Part shown: positions 45,377-54,630 of the stretch, one piece after another
Layout of the letters: each line of letters begins with the position of its first letter
Numbering within the stretch: the stretch's first letter is position 1
NCBI GenBank assembly: GCA_040403495.1
Contig: JBBAKM010000009.1
Coordinates: 1-64,000 of the forward strand
Direction: 5' to 3'
Length of the DNA: 64,000 bases
From: JABMMZ01 sp040403495
GTDB taxonomy: Bacteria; Bacteroidota; Bacteroidia; NS11-12g; UBA955
Made by a program: the position numbers and the translations under genes
Notes under the pieces: generated by a model
Told to the model about the DNA's origin: nothing
The model's database searches: none
The model's input: only the letters and a program-made list of their open reading frames with translations

Positions 45377-47083
45377 ATGTGTGGTATAGCAGGAATAATT
45401 GGAGGTAATGTAAAAGAAAATGAATTTAAGCTAGACTTAATGCTTAATATTCAAAATCATAGAGGGCCAGATTATACTGGCAAATACATAGAAAATGACT
45501 TTGTTTTAGGTCATAATAGATTAAGTATAATAGACCTTAACCCACAATCTAATCAGCCAATGGTTTCAGCTTGCGGCAAATATATTATTGTGTTTAATGG
45601 TGAAATATATAATTATAAGGAACTTAAAGAAATACTAATTTATCCTTATAAAACAAATGGAGATACAGAAGTTTTATTAGCAGCGTATATAAAATGGGGA
45701 GAAAACTGTTTGGAATATTTAAATGGGATGTTCGCCTTTGGTATTTATGATATTGGTAAGAAACAATTGTTTGCAGCAAGAGACCGTTTCGGAGTTAAGC
45801 CATTGTTTTTTGCTCAAACAAAAGACCAATTTGTGTTTGCTAGCGAAATTAAAACAATATTAAGTACAGAAATTGTAAATAGAAATTGGAATGAAAAAAC
45901 TTGGGCTAATTATTTGGCTTTTGGTCAATATGCGGAATTAAGCAATACATTTTATCAAAATATTTTTCAGTTACCTGCCAGTTCCAAACTAATTTATAAA
46001 GAGGGTAAATTGCAAATAGATAAATATTATAATTTTGAAGAAAAAATATCTAATTATGATTGGAGTAATGTTGGCCTAAACGAAGTAAAAGGTAAATTAT
46101 TAGAAACATTAGAAAGCAGTATTAAATATAGATTAATTGCAGATGTTAAGAAAGGTTTTAATATGAGTGGTGGAATGGATTCTACTCTTTTATTTGAATT
46201 GATAAAAAAAGAATTAAATCCAGATCTAACAGAGGCATTTACATTCTATACAAATAATATAAATTACGATGAGTTGAATTGGGTTAATCAAATTTTAAAA
46301 GGGTCAAAGATTCCATTGAATAAATGTCTATTGGATGTTAATGAAGTTCCTGATTTTGCAGAAAAAATTCAATATTATCAAGATGAGCCATATTCTGGCA
46401 TTGCAACATTAGCTTATGCAAAAACGTTTGAAAAAGCAAGAGAGAACGGTGTAGTTGTGGTTCTTGATGGCAGTGGCATGGATGAACTAGTGGGCGGTTA
46501 TGATTATTATTCTAATAATACTAATAATATAATCCAAGGTTTAACAAGCGAACCATTTAGGATAAATGCATTAAATAAAGAATTGTTAAAATTAGCAAGC
46601 AAAACTAAGCCAGAAAAAATATTTAAAAGTAAATTACAAAATCTACAATTTAGGGATATTTTTAGGACAAAATTACCTAGAGATTTAAGAATGACGGATA
46701 GAATTTCTATGGCATTTGGTGTAGAAATGAGAGAGCCCTTTTTAGATCATAGATTAGTTGAAATAGGTTTTTCATTACCTGATGAGTTAAAAATTCAACA
46801 AAATCAAACAAAGTGGATTATGAGACAGGTATTAAAAGGCTATGTAAATAAAAGTATAGCTGAGGCACCTAAAAGACCAATTCAGACACCCCAAAGAGAG
46901 TGGTTAAGTAATGAACTTAAATTATGGGTAATGGATATGATAAAAATTGCAATTGATAAAACAAACTTGCTTGATAAAAAGGAAGTTTTAAAAGAAGTAG
47001 ATAATTTTATGAAAAATGACAATAGCAATAGCTTTTACATCTGGCAATGGGTGAATATTGGCTTAATGTGTAATAAAATATGA
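45377..47083 (+). CDS. asnB: Asparagine synthase-like glutamine amidotransferase (second copy)
   Basis: A 568-residue class II amidotransferase. Ntn nucleophile Cys2 is in MCGIAGIIG, HNRLSIIDLNPQSNQPM and FNGEIYNYKEL complete the glutaminase, and the synthetase PP-loop is MSGGMDST near residue 263. It is shorter than the copy at 38825 by 70 residues and divergent in sequence, so it is not a recent duplicate. It is embedded between neuB (1-bp gap) and neuC (4-bp overlap), indicating amidation of the second nonulosonic acid or a precursor. Confidence 0.87.
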   Translation: MCGIAGIIGGNVKENEFKLDLMLNIQNHRGPDYTGKYIENDFVLGHNRLSIIDLNPQSNQPMVSACGKYIIVFNGEIYNYKELKEILIYPYKTNGDTEVLLAAYIKWGENCLEYLNGMFAFGIYDIGKKQLFAARDRFGVKPLFFAQTKDQFVFASEIKTILSTEIVNRNWNEKTWANYLAFGQYAELSNTFYQNIFQLPASSKLIYKEGKLQIDKYYNFEEKISNYDWSNVGLNEVKGKLLETLESSIKYRLIADVKKGFNMSGGMDSTLLFELIKKELNPDLTEAFTFYTNNINYDELNWVNQILKGSKIPLNKCLLDVNEVPDFAEKIQYYQDEPYSGIATLAYAKTFEKARENGVVVVLDGSGMDELVGGYDYYSNNTNNIIQGLTSEPFRINALNKELLKLASKTKPEKIFKSKLQNLQFRDIFRTKLPRDLRMTDRISMAFGVEMREPFLDHRLVEIGFSLPDELKIQQNQTKWIMRQVLKGYVNKSIAEAPKRPIQTPQREWLSNELKLWVMDMIKIAIDKTNLLDKKEVLKEVDNFMKNDNSNSFYIWQWVNIGLMCNKI

Positions 47084-48234
47084 AAAGAAAAGTTTGTGTA
47101 GTAGTAACCGCTAGGCCAAGTTACAGTAGAGTAAAAACGGCTTTGATAGCTTTAAAGAATCATCCTGACATAGAATTACAGTTAGTAGTGGCTGCAAGTG
47201 CTTTATTGGACAGGTATGGGTCAACTATTAATTATATAGAAGAAGATGGATTTACAATAACCGAAAGGGTGTATATGGTTATTGAAGGAGCCACTTTGAC
47301 CACCTCTGCAAAAACAACAGGAATTGGGATTATGGAATTGTCAACAACATTTGATAATTTAAAGCCTGATGTTGTTTGTACAATTGGTGACAGGTATGAA
47401 ACAATGGCCACAGCCATTGCAGCTTCCTATATGAACATTCCTTTGGTCCATATTCAAGGGGGAGAGGTAACAGGAAATATAGATGAAAAGGTGAGACACG
47501 CCATTACGAAATTAGCTGATTTACATTTGGTTTCAAATGAAGACGCCAAACAAAGATTAATTAAATTAGGAGAATATGAAGATAAAATTTTCGTAACAGG
47601 TTGTCCAAGCATAGATTTAGCAAAAGAAGTTGCGGAAAGACCTGAATTAGATTTTGACCCATGTGAAAAGTATGGAGGAGTAGGGCCATATATTAATACC
47701 AATGAACCTTATTTGGTAGTAATGCAACATCCTGTTACAAATGAATTTGACGAGGTTAAGAATCAAGCCGAAATGCTAATTAAAGTCATAAGTCAATTGA
47801 ATATTCCAACGTTTTGGTTTTGGCCCAATCCTGATGCAGGTAGTGATGGAACTAGTAATGCGCTTAGAACTTTCAGAGAAGAAAATCCAACAAATAAATT
47901 TAGATTCTTCAAAAATATGGAAGGTAAAGATTTCTTGAAACTATTATATCACTCAAAATGTTTAATTGGAAATAGTAGTGTTGGAATTCGAGAATGTTCT
48001 TTTTTGGGTGTTCCTGTGGTTAATATAGGGACAAGACAAAATAGAAGAGTAAGAGGTATTAATGTTAAAGATGTAGATTTTGATGAAACAAAATTATTAG
48101 AAGTAATAAATTTGCAGTTAAAATCTGACAATTTAAAGCAAGAGGAAATCTATGGCAATGGCAATGCAGGCATAAAAATTGCAGAGGTAATCTCAAAAGC
48201 TAAATTAGAAATTAAAAAAGTTATAAGTTATTAA
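47080..48234 (+). CDS. neuC: Second hydrolysing UDP-GlcNAc 2-epimerase, NeuC family
   Basis: A 384-residue epimerase. It has VVVTARPSYSRVKTALIAL at the N-terminus, CTIGDRYETMATAIAASYM, the family motif HIQGGEVTGNIDEKVRHAITKLADLHL, and GNSSVGIRECSFLGVPVVNIGTRQ near the C-terminus. Unlike the LegG copy at 21971, it keeps the standard GGEVT sequence. It converts a UDP-GlcNAc-type sugar to the free ManNAc-type epimer for the NeuB at 44368. It overlaps the amidotransferase gene by 4 bp. Confidence 0.9.
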   Translation: MKRKVCVVVTARPSYSRVKTALIALKNHPDIELQLVVAASALLDRYGSTINYIEEDGFTITERVYMVIEGATLTTSAKTTGIGIMELSTTFDNLKPDVVCTIGDRYETMATAIAASYMNIPLVHIQGGEVTGNIDEKVRHAITKLADLHLVSNEDAKQRLIKLGEYEDKIFVTGCPSIDLAKEVAERPELDFDPCEKYGGVGPYINTNEPYLVVMQHPVTNEFDEVKNQAEMLIKVISQLNIPTFWFWPNPDAGSDGTSNALRTFREENPTNKFRFFKNMEGKDFLKLLYHSKCLIGNSSVGIRECSFLGVPVVNIGTRQNRRVRGINVKDVDFDETKLLEVINLQLKSDNLKQEEIYGNGNAGIKIAEVISKAKLEIKKVISY

Positions 48235-48240
48235 AAAAAT

Positions 48241-49437
48241 ATGAGTAAAACGTTACATGGGCTGCCAGAAAAGGTAGTATTTTGCAAAAAGTGTTGCATC
48301 TCGAATCAAAGACCGAGCACTAAAAGGGAGTTTTCCAAGAAAACAAGTCAAGATACAGACACAGTAGGATTTGGTGAAGATGGAATTTGTGATACATGCA
48401 AATGGTTCGAATTTAAGAAAACAATCAATTGGCAAGAAAGAGAAAAACAATTAGGTGAATTGTGTGATAGATTCAGAAGAAATGATGGTAGATATGATGT
48501 GATAGTGCCTTCAAGTGGTGGAAAAGACAGTTTTTATGTAGCTCACGAGTTGAAATATAAATATGGAATGAATCCATTAACAGTAACGTGGGCGCCTCAT
48601 CAATACACAGAAATTGGTTGGAAAAATTTTCAAAGCATGATTGATGCAGGGTTTGACAATATCTTAGTTACTCCAAATGGAAAAGTACACAGAATATTAA
48701 CTAGATTAGCATTTGAAAATTTAGTTAATCCTTTTCAACCTTTCATCATTGGGCAAAAAAATGTAGCTCCTAGAGCTGCTTTGCAATATGACGTTCCTTT
48801 AATAATGTATGGAGAAAACCAAGCAGAAGCGCACAATAAATACGAAGAAAATTTGAGCCCTCTCATGGATATTAGTCACTTTTGTAAAAAAGAAAATGAA
48901 GAATTATACTTTGGAGGTGTTCACATTAATGATTTAGAAAAACACGAGATAGATAAGAAAGATTTATTAATGTATATGCCTTTAGACGAGAATAAAGTAA
49001 AATCTGCAGGAATTGAGGTGCATTTTTATAGTTTTTATAAAAATTGGTCACCACAAGAAAATTATTATTATGCGATGGAGCACTCAGATTTTCAGTCTAA
49101 TCCTGATGGAAGAAGTGAAGGTACATATACAAAGTTTGCCAGTTTGGATGACAAAATAGATGGACAACATTATTACACAATGTATATAAAATTTGGTCAA
49201 GGTAGAGCTATGAACGATGTAAACCGCGACATAAGAGATGGATTTATAAGTAGAGAAGAAGGTGTAGAATTGATAAACAAGTATGATGGTGAATTCCCTG
49301 TTAAATATTTCCAAGAAGTATTAAATTATATGGGAATAAGTGAAGAACGCTATTGGGAGGTTATTAATAATGCAAGGTCGCCACATTTATGGGAAAAAAT
49401 GAATGGTGAATGGACATTGAAACATAAGATTCAATAA
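48241..49437 (+). CDS. N-acetyl sugar amidotransferase (TIGR03573/WbuX type), copy B
   Basis: A 398-residue ATP-pyrophosphatase of a branch different from copies A and C. Zinc cysteines are at C15, C18 or C19, and C50 and C53; the PP-loop is PSSGGKDSFYVAHEL near residue 88; the conserved stretches are APHQYTEIGW and MYGENQAEAHNKYEE. It converts an acetamido to an acetamidino group, or amidates a similar position. It is directly followed by HisF (0 bp) and HisH (11-bp overlap), the classical ammonia-supply partners. Confidence 0.86.
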   Translation: MSKTLHGLPEKVVFCKKCCISNQRPSTKREFSKKTSQDTDTVGFGEDGICDTCKWFEFKKTINWQEREKQLGELCDRFRRNDGRYDVIVPSSGGKDSFYVAHELKYKYGMNPLTVTWAPHQYTEIGWKNFQSMIDAGFDNILVTPNGKVHRILTRLAFENLVNPFQPFIIGQKNVAPRAALQYDVPLIMYGENQAEAHNKYEENLSPLMDISHFCKKENEELYFGGVHINDLEKHEIDKKDLLMYMPLDENKVKSAGIEVHFYSFYKNWSPQENYYYAMEHSDFQSNPDGRSEGTYTKFASLDDKIDGQHYYTMYIKFGQGRAMNDVNRDIRDGFISREEGVELINKYDGEFPVKYFQEVLNYMGISEERYWEVINNARSPHLWEKMNGEWTLKHKIQ

Positions 49438-50199
49438 ATGAAAAGAGTTATTGCCCGATTAGATATCAAAGGGAATAGACTTATTAAGGGTATACACTTA
49501 GAAGGATGGCGCTTTTTGACAGGTGATCCAAATGATTTCTGCAAAAAATACTACACAGAAGGTGCAGATGAAATTCTATATGTTGATGCTGTGGCTAGTT
49601 TGTACAACAGAGATTCATTGAAAGATATCATAAGAAAAACGACAGAAAATGTGTTTGTCCCTCTAACAGTAGGAGGTGGTATTAGATCATTAGAGGATGT
49701 TACCGAAATACTAAGAAGTGGAGCAGATAAAGTAGCTATTTGCACACAAGCTGTAAAAACACCTGAGATAATATCTAAAGTAGCTGATAAATTTGGCTCA
49801 CAATGCATGGTCGTTTCAATTCAAGCAAAAAAAGATCAAAATGGAAATTATAAAGTTTGGTATGATGTAGCAAGAGAAAAAACAGAAATTGATGTAGTTG
49901 AATTTGCAATGAAAGTAGAAGAATTAGGTGCAGGTGAAATTTTATTAACCTCTATAGATCAAGAAGGGACTAGTAAAGGTATGGATGCAGAAATAATAAA
50001 AATGGTAACCGAAGCAACTAAAATTCCCGTAATTGCTTGCGGTGGATTTGCACATCCAAATGATTTTAAAATAGCCATTGATAGTGGTGCAGACGCTGTT
50101 GCTATAGCTAAGGCATTACACTATCAACAAACCAATATTACAGCAATAAAAGAATATGCGGAAAGTGTTGGAATTAAAATAAGACAAGATGAAAATTAA
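49438..50199 (+). CDS. hisF: HisF homologue, copy B (ammonia-channel partner; D130 replaced)
   Basis: A 253-residue beta/alpha barrel of the HisF family. The first catalytic aspartate is kept (Asp9 in ARLDIKG, equivalent to D11 of Thermotoga HisF), and SIDQEGT keeps D176. The second catalytic aspartate is replaced: SIQAKK has Gln129 where HisF has IDAKR with D130. Imidazole-glycerol-phosphate cyclisation needs both residues, so the protein probably only channels ammonia from HisH to the amidotransferase. It follows copy B with no gap. Confidence 0.85.
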   Translation: MKRVIARLDIKGNRLIKGIHLEGWRFLTGDPNDFCKKYYTEGADEILYVDAVASLYNRDSLKDIIRKTTENVFVPLTVGGGIRSLEDVTEILRSGADKVAICTQAVKTPEIISKVADKFGSQCMVVSIQAKKDQNGNYKVWYDVAREKTEIDVVEFAMKVEELGAGEILLTSIDQEGTSKGMDAEIIKMVTEATKIPVIACGGFAHPNDFKIAIDSGADAVAIAKALHYQQTNITAIKEYAESVGIKIRQDEN

Positions 50200-50818
50200 T
50201 GTTGGAATAATAGATTACAAAATGGGTAATCTGTTGAGTTTGTCTAGGGCATTCATACATTTAAATGCCAATCCTATTATTGTAGAAACGCCTGATGATG
50301 TAAAATTAGTAGACGTTTTAGTATTGCCAGGTGTAGGTGCATTTCCAGATGGTATGAAAATGATTAATGAAAATTGTTTTCCAGATGCTATACATGATTT
50401 TATAAAAACTGGTAAAAATTTTATGGGAATCTGTTTGGGGATGCAAATGATGCTCTCTAAGGGGTATGAGCATAAAGAAACCTTGGGATTAGGATTAATT
50501 GATGGAAATGTAAAACCTTTACCAAACAATACAGAACTTAAAGTGCCCAATATTAATTGGCATGAAATTTCAAAACCTGAAACAATATCATGGGATGATT
50601 CGATTTTAAAAAACACAAAAGAAGGTTCAAATTTTTATTTTGTACATTCTTTTTATGCAGAGCCTATAATGAAGGAAAATATTTTAGCTGAAACACAATT
50701 TGGAACATTGAAATTTGCTTCAGCAGTAAAAAAAGACAATGTTTTTGGAACGCAATTTCATCCTGAAAAAAGTGGCAACAAAGGACTAAAGATTTTGGAA
50801 ACTTTACTGAAAATATGA
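50189..50818 (+). CDS. hisH: HisH-type glutaminase, copy B
   Basis: A 209-residue class I glutamine amidotransferase. The triad is intact: nucleophile Cys82 in GICLGMQMM, and His191 and Glu193 in GTQFHPEK. It releases ammonia from glutamine for delivery through HisF to the WbpG/WbuX enzyme. It overlaps hisF by 11 bp and the CMP-synthetase gene by 4 bp. The absence of other his genes argues against a role in histidine synthesis. Confidence 0.88.
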   Translation: MKINVGIIDYKMGNLLSLSRAFIHLNANPIIVETPDDVKLVDVLVLPGVGAFPDGMKMINENCFPDAIHDFIKTGKNFMGICLGMQMMLSKGYEHKETLGLGLIDGNVKPLPNNTELKVPNINWHEISKPETISWDDSILKNTKEGSNFYFVHSFYAEPIMKENILAETQFGTLKFASAVKKDNVFGTQFHPEKSGNKGLKILETLLKI

Positions 50819-51504
50819 AAATATTAGCAATAATTCCAGCAAGAGGAGGTTCTAAAGGAATACCCAATAAAAACATTATTGAAATCAAAGAATTACCTTT
50901 AATTGCTCATACTATAATACCAACACTACCTCTTGTAAAAGAAGGAGTAATTTCTAAGTTAATTGTTAGTACCGATTCCATAGAAATTGGTCAAATTGCA
51001 GAAAAGTTTGGTGCAGAATTTCCTTTTATCAGACCAGATGATATTTCAGGAGATAAAGCGAAATCGGTAGATTTGATTAATCACGCTTTGGCATTTTATC
51101 AAAATAATGGAGACTATTTTGAAGCGGTTCTTTTATTACAGCCTACATCACCATTAAGAACCACCGAAGATTTAAGAACTGCTATTGAATTATTTTGTGA
51201 GAGTAATAATGATAGCCTAATTTCTGCGTACGAAGAGGAATACATCAATGACTTAGTAATGTATAAAAAAGCAACTGATGGAAAAACCTCGATTCCACTA
51301 AATACTAATCATAATAAAGGAGTAAGACGTCAAGACCATGGAGCAATTTTTGTAAGAAATGGTTGTATATATATCACTAAAATTGAATTGTTAATGAAAG
51401 GTTTGATTATTGGAGAACAACCATTATTGTATGTTATGCCTAAAAGCAAATCAATCAATTTAGATACAATTGAAGATATTGAAATTTTGAAAAGGGTTTT
51501 ATGA
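50815..51504 (+). CDS. neuA: Second CMP-nonulosonic acid synthetase, NeuA family
   Basis: A 229-residue cytidylyltransferase. The N-terminus IIPARGGSKGIPNKNIIEIKELPLIAHTI, the LLQPTSPLRTTEDL core and the C-terminal INLDTIEDIEILKR are characteristic. It activates the acid made by NeuB at 44368. It overlaps hisH by 4 bp and the dehydrogenase by 4 bp, so the pathway, its ammonia supply and its activation step are co-expressed. The sequence is clearly different from LegF at 24864. Confidence 0.9.
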   Translation: MKILAIIPARGGSKGIPNKNIIEIKELPLIAHTIIPTLPLVKEGVISKLIVSTDSIEIGQIAEKFGAEFPFIRPDDISGDKAKSVDLINHALAFYQNNGDYFEAVLLLQPTSPLRTTEDLRTAIELFCESNNDSLISAYEEEYINDLVMYKKATDGKTSIPLNTNHNKGVRRQDHGAIFVRNGCIYITKIELLMKGLIIGEQPLLYVMPKSKSINLDTIEDIEILKRVL

Positions 51505-52433
51505 ACATAGGAATTTTAGAGTCAGACAATTTTTCGGAATTTGCGATTAATCAACTTAGTCAATTTGGAAAAGTAAGTAAATTTAATAATCAAGACTTAC
51601 AAGAATTTGTATCAGATAAACATATTTTATTCGTAAGACTAAAATATTTCATTGGTGCTGATTTGTTAAAAAACGCCTCTAATCTATTGTATATATGCTC
51701 ACCAACAACAGGATTGAATCACATTGATATTGAGTATTGCATAAGTAAAAATATTAAAATCATATCATTAAAAGGAGAAAACGATTTTTTAAAAAATATC
51801 AAAGCTACACCCGAACACACACTTGGACTCATTATAGCTCTTTATAGAAACTATTCTCTAGCTTTTCAAAATACTAACAATATAAATTGGAACAGAGAAA
51901 ACTACAGAGGTAATGAGATAAATGGAAGTAAAATTGGATTTATTGGATTAGGAAGAGTAGCTAAAATAGTATCAAAGTATCTTAAAACAATGGGTGCCCA
52001 AGTTGCTTTTTTTGACATAAACAACAATGTCTTTCCAGAAAGCAATGAAATAAAATTTAACAGTATCAAAGAGCTTGTATCTTGGTCAGATTGTGTTGTT
52101 TTGACGGCTTCTTATATTCCTGAAAATGGGGTAATTGTAAATAATGAAATTTTTGACTTATTGAATGGTAAATATTTTATTAATACAGCAAGAGCTGAAC
52201 TGACTCAAGAAAAGTATTTGATACAAAAAATTGAACAAAATCATTTTAAAGGAATTGCAGTAGATGTAATTACTAATGAACAAAGTGAGGATAATAATAG
52301 GTTTCATTTGATAGAAGCTTCTCGCAATAAAAATGTGATAATAACACCGCATATTGCTGGTGCCACTTTTGATTCTATGAAAAAAACAGAAGATTTTATT
52401 GCAGGTAAGCTTATTAAGTATTTAGAAATTTAA
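51501..52433 (+). CDS. D-isomer-specific 2-hydroxyacid dehydrogenase
   Basis: A 310-residue NAD-dependent dehydrogenase. The cofactor motif is GFIGLGRVAKIVSKYL, the catalytic Arg is in NTARAELTQEK, and the His is in ITPHIAGATFDSM. The family reduces 2-oxoacids or oxidises D-2-hydroxyacids such as 3-phosphoglycerate, lactate or glycerate. Between the CMP-synthetase and a transferase it may make a hydroxyacyl substituent (for example lactyl or glyceryl) for the sugar. That role is inference. It overlaps neuA by 4 bp. Confidence 0.8.
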   Translation: MNIGILESDNFSEFAINQLSQFGKVSKFNNQDLQEFVSDKHILFVRLKYFIGADLLKNASNLLYICSPTTGLNHIDIEYCISKNIKIISLKGENDFLKNIKATPEHTLGLIIALYRNYSLAFQNTNNINWNRENYRGNEINGSKIGFIGLGRVAKIVSKYLKTMGAQVAFFDINNNVFPESNEIKFNSIKELVSWSDCVVLTASYIPENGVIVNNEIFDLLNGKYFINTARAELTQEKYLIQKIEQNHFKGIAVDVITNEQSEDNNRFHLIEASRNKNVIITPHIAGATFDSMKKTEDFIAGKLIKYLEI

Positions 52434-52436
52434 ATA

Positions 52437-53975
52437 ATGATTTTTGCAACTAACATTTTAAAAGAAAAGGAGTATTTAAATGCATTAAAAAATGGAGTAA
52501 GAACGTTTATTTACAATCAATTAGATTTTAATCTACAAACGGATGAGAGTATTAAGTGCGTTGAATGTAATGTTAATAGGGTTCCTAGTACATGGTATTT
52601 ATGGGAAAAGAACAACGAAAAAATAAATACATTCAAAACAAAGTTCCCCGAACTATTTCAAATTGGGAAGTATGACATTACATTAGCGATTCAAAAAGCA
52701 GTGTATTGGTCAAATTTTAGAACATCTTTTATTCACTATACCTACGAAAAAGATTTTAAGAATCAGCCACTTTATTACATAGAAGATTTATATCATTATA
52801 ATAAATCAAAAGTATTAATTAAATATTTCAAATCAATAATTCTTTTTAAAAACCAATACAAAAGTATTAAGAATGAAAAAATAAACACTAATAAGATTGG
52901 AATCTTAATTGCTGATATTTTTCAATTATCTATATACAAACACATACTCCATAACATTATTGGCAATGATAATTTTGTCGTTTTTGTAAAAACAAATTCT
53001 GTTAGAGATGCTGTAATGGAATTAGGTATCAATACTTCAAATATTGTTGTAGTTGAAGTTAACGAAAAAACTGGCAAGTTTCCAATGATTGATATAACAA
53101 AGCTAAAGGAGGCCGATTGGTATATTCTCAATCAAATAATAAATGAATGGCAGCATATTCACCAATTAATAAATGAATGTGAAACTTATATAAAAAAAGG
53201 CATTAATAAACTATTAATTAACGAAGGAGAAAATGGTGTAAAAGGAGCTATTATTGGTGAGGTAATGAAAAAAAATAATGTATTGACTTATAACACCATG
53301 AATGGAATGAAATCAGGAGAGGCTCAAGATGCCTTTGTTAGCTTTGATTATTGGTTTGTTTGGGATAATTTAATGAAGGAGTTGTTAATTAATAAGAATA
53401 ATTTACCAGAAAAGATGCTATTGGTATCAGGTCATTTGATGGAGGATGAAGTCATGATTTATCAAAACAAAAGAACTAACGACATACGGATTAATAAAAA
53501 AGTGATTTCATTTTTCTCTATCATGGACAAAATTGAAAAAAAAATTTATACACTAGAATATTTGTATCAATTAGCAGAGAATAATCCCAATATCCAAGTG
53601 TTAATTCGAAAACACCCTATTGAAAAGGATGAAGATTTAATTAAACCAAGTAAATATCTAGAAAATGTTAAATTCGTGGAATATAATAAAGACAATTCCA
53701 AGGAAACCTTGTATGATCAATTGTCAATAAGTGATTTAAGTATTTGTTTTGGTTCTACCGTTGCATTGGAGAGTAAATGGTTTGGAGTACCGTGTATTAC
53801 GTTTGAAAAAAGAGATGAAAGTTTAATTTATTTAACAGACAATGAAACAATTTTTCATGTTAAAGAATTAGAACAAATGATTCAAAAATGTACAGAATTG
53901 TTATCTATGGGTAAAAATGAAAAACCTAAACTCAATAAAGTAGCGGATACCATCGTAGAAACATTATTAAACTAA
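52437..53975 (+). CDS. Candidate CMP-sugar glycosyltransferase with acidic, HP and GST motifs
   Basis: A 512-residue protein with GT-B appearance. Three motifs in order resemble those of bacterial sialyl-/polysialyl- and Kdo-transferases: INEGENG near residue 262, LIRKHPIEKDED with His-Pro near residue 392, and CFGSTVALESKWFGVP near residue 438. It follows the second CMP-synthetase and the dehydrogenase, paralleling the position of the 26837 gene behind LegF. Thus it is a candidate transferase for the second nonulosonic acid. No exact family was identified. Confidence 0.6.
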   Translation: MIFATNILKEKEYLNALKNGVRTFIYNQLDFNLQTDESIKCVECNVNRVPSTWYLWEKNNEKINTFKTKFPELFQIGKYDITLAIQKAVYWSNFRTSFIHYTYEKDFKNQPLYYIEDLYHYNKSKVLIKYFKSIILFKNQYKSIKNEKINTNKIGILIADIFQLSIYKHILHNIIGNDNFVVFVKTNSVRDAVMELGINTSNIVVVEVNEKTGKFPMIDITKLKEADWYILNQIINEWQHIHQLINECETYIKKGINKLLINEGENGVKGAIIGEVMKKNNVLTYNTMNGMKSGEAQDAFVSFDYWFVWDNLMKELLINKNNLPEKMLLVSGHLMEDEVMIYQNKRTNDIRINKKVISFFSIMDKIEKKIYTLEYLYQLAENNPNIQVLIRKHPIEKDEDLIKPSKYLENVKFVEYNKDNSKETLYDQLSISDLSICFGSTVALESKWFGVPCITFEKRDESLIYLTDNETIFHVKELEQMIQKCTELLSMGKNEKPKLNKVADTIVETLLN

Positions 53976-54608
53976 ATGAATATACCAATAGTTATCATTG
54001 ATTACGGTCTTGGAAATCCTCTTTCCATCAAAAACATGCTAAAAAAAGTGGGGGTAGGTCAGGTAGTGATAAGCAATGACATTGAAGTAATGCAATCTTC
54101 TAAATCCTTGATTTTGCCAGGGGTCGGTCACTTTACACAAGGGATGCAAAATCTGCAAAACCAAGGTTTAATAGAAGAACTTAATGATTTAGTATTAACC
54201 CAAAAAAAACCAATTTTAGGGATTTGTCTAGGCATGCAATTAATGACTTCATTCAGCGAAGAAGGTAACTGCAGTGGTTTAGGATGGATTGAAGCTAATA
54301 CTAAAAAATTTGTATTTGAAGACAAGGATATTAAAGTACCTCACATGGCATGGTCTGATACTCATTTTATTAAAAAACCATTTAGTGATTGCGATTTTGA
54401 AGAAGAAATACCTCGTTTTTACCATGTCCATTCTTATTTTGTCAATTGTAAAGAACAGACAGATGTTTTATCGACAGCCGAATACGGAGGACAAGTGTTT
54501 CATAATGGATTTATAAAAGATAACATCATTGGGGTTCAGTTTCATCCTGAAAAGTCGCATGTATTCGGACAAGCTTTTTTCAAAACCTTTCTGGAATATA
54601 TAGGGTAA
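53976..54608 (+). CDS. hisH: HisH-type glutaminase, copy C
   Basis: A 210-residue glutaminase. The triad is intact: Cys84 in GICLGMQLM, and His190 and Glu192 in GVQFHPEK. The oxyanion and N-terminal strands (IVIIDYGLGNPLSIKNML) are normal. It should form a complex with HisF copy C at 55654, but about 1 kb of repeats, an assembly gap and a GIY-YIG gene now lie between them. It immediately follows the 52437 gene (0 bp). Confidence 0.88.
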   Translation: MNIPIVIIDYGLGNPLSIKNMLKKVGVGQVVISNDIEVMQSSKSLILPGVGHFTQGMQNLQNQGLIEELNDLVLTQKKPILGICLGMQLMTSFSEEGNCSGLGWIEANTKKFVFEDKDIKVPHMAWSDTHFIKKPFSDCDFEEEIPRFYHVHSYFVNCKEQTDVLSTAEYGGQVFHNGFIKDNIIGVQFHPEKSHVFGQAFFKTFLEYIG

Positions 54609-54630
54609 CGAGGCTTTTAAGTAATTCAAA

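Noticed and set aside
50215..50616. A 133-codon open frame on the minus strand
   Set aside because: It is opposite the hisH copy B coding sequence, whose catalytic triad is intact.
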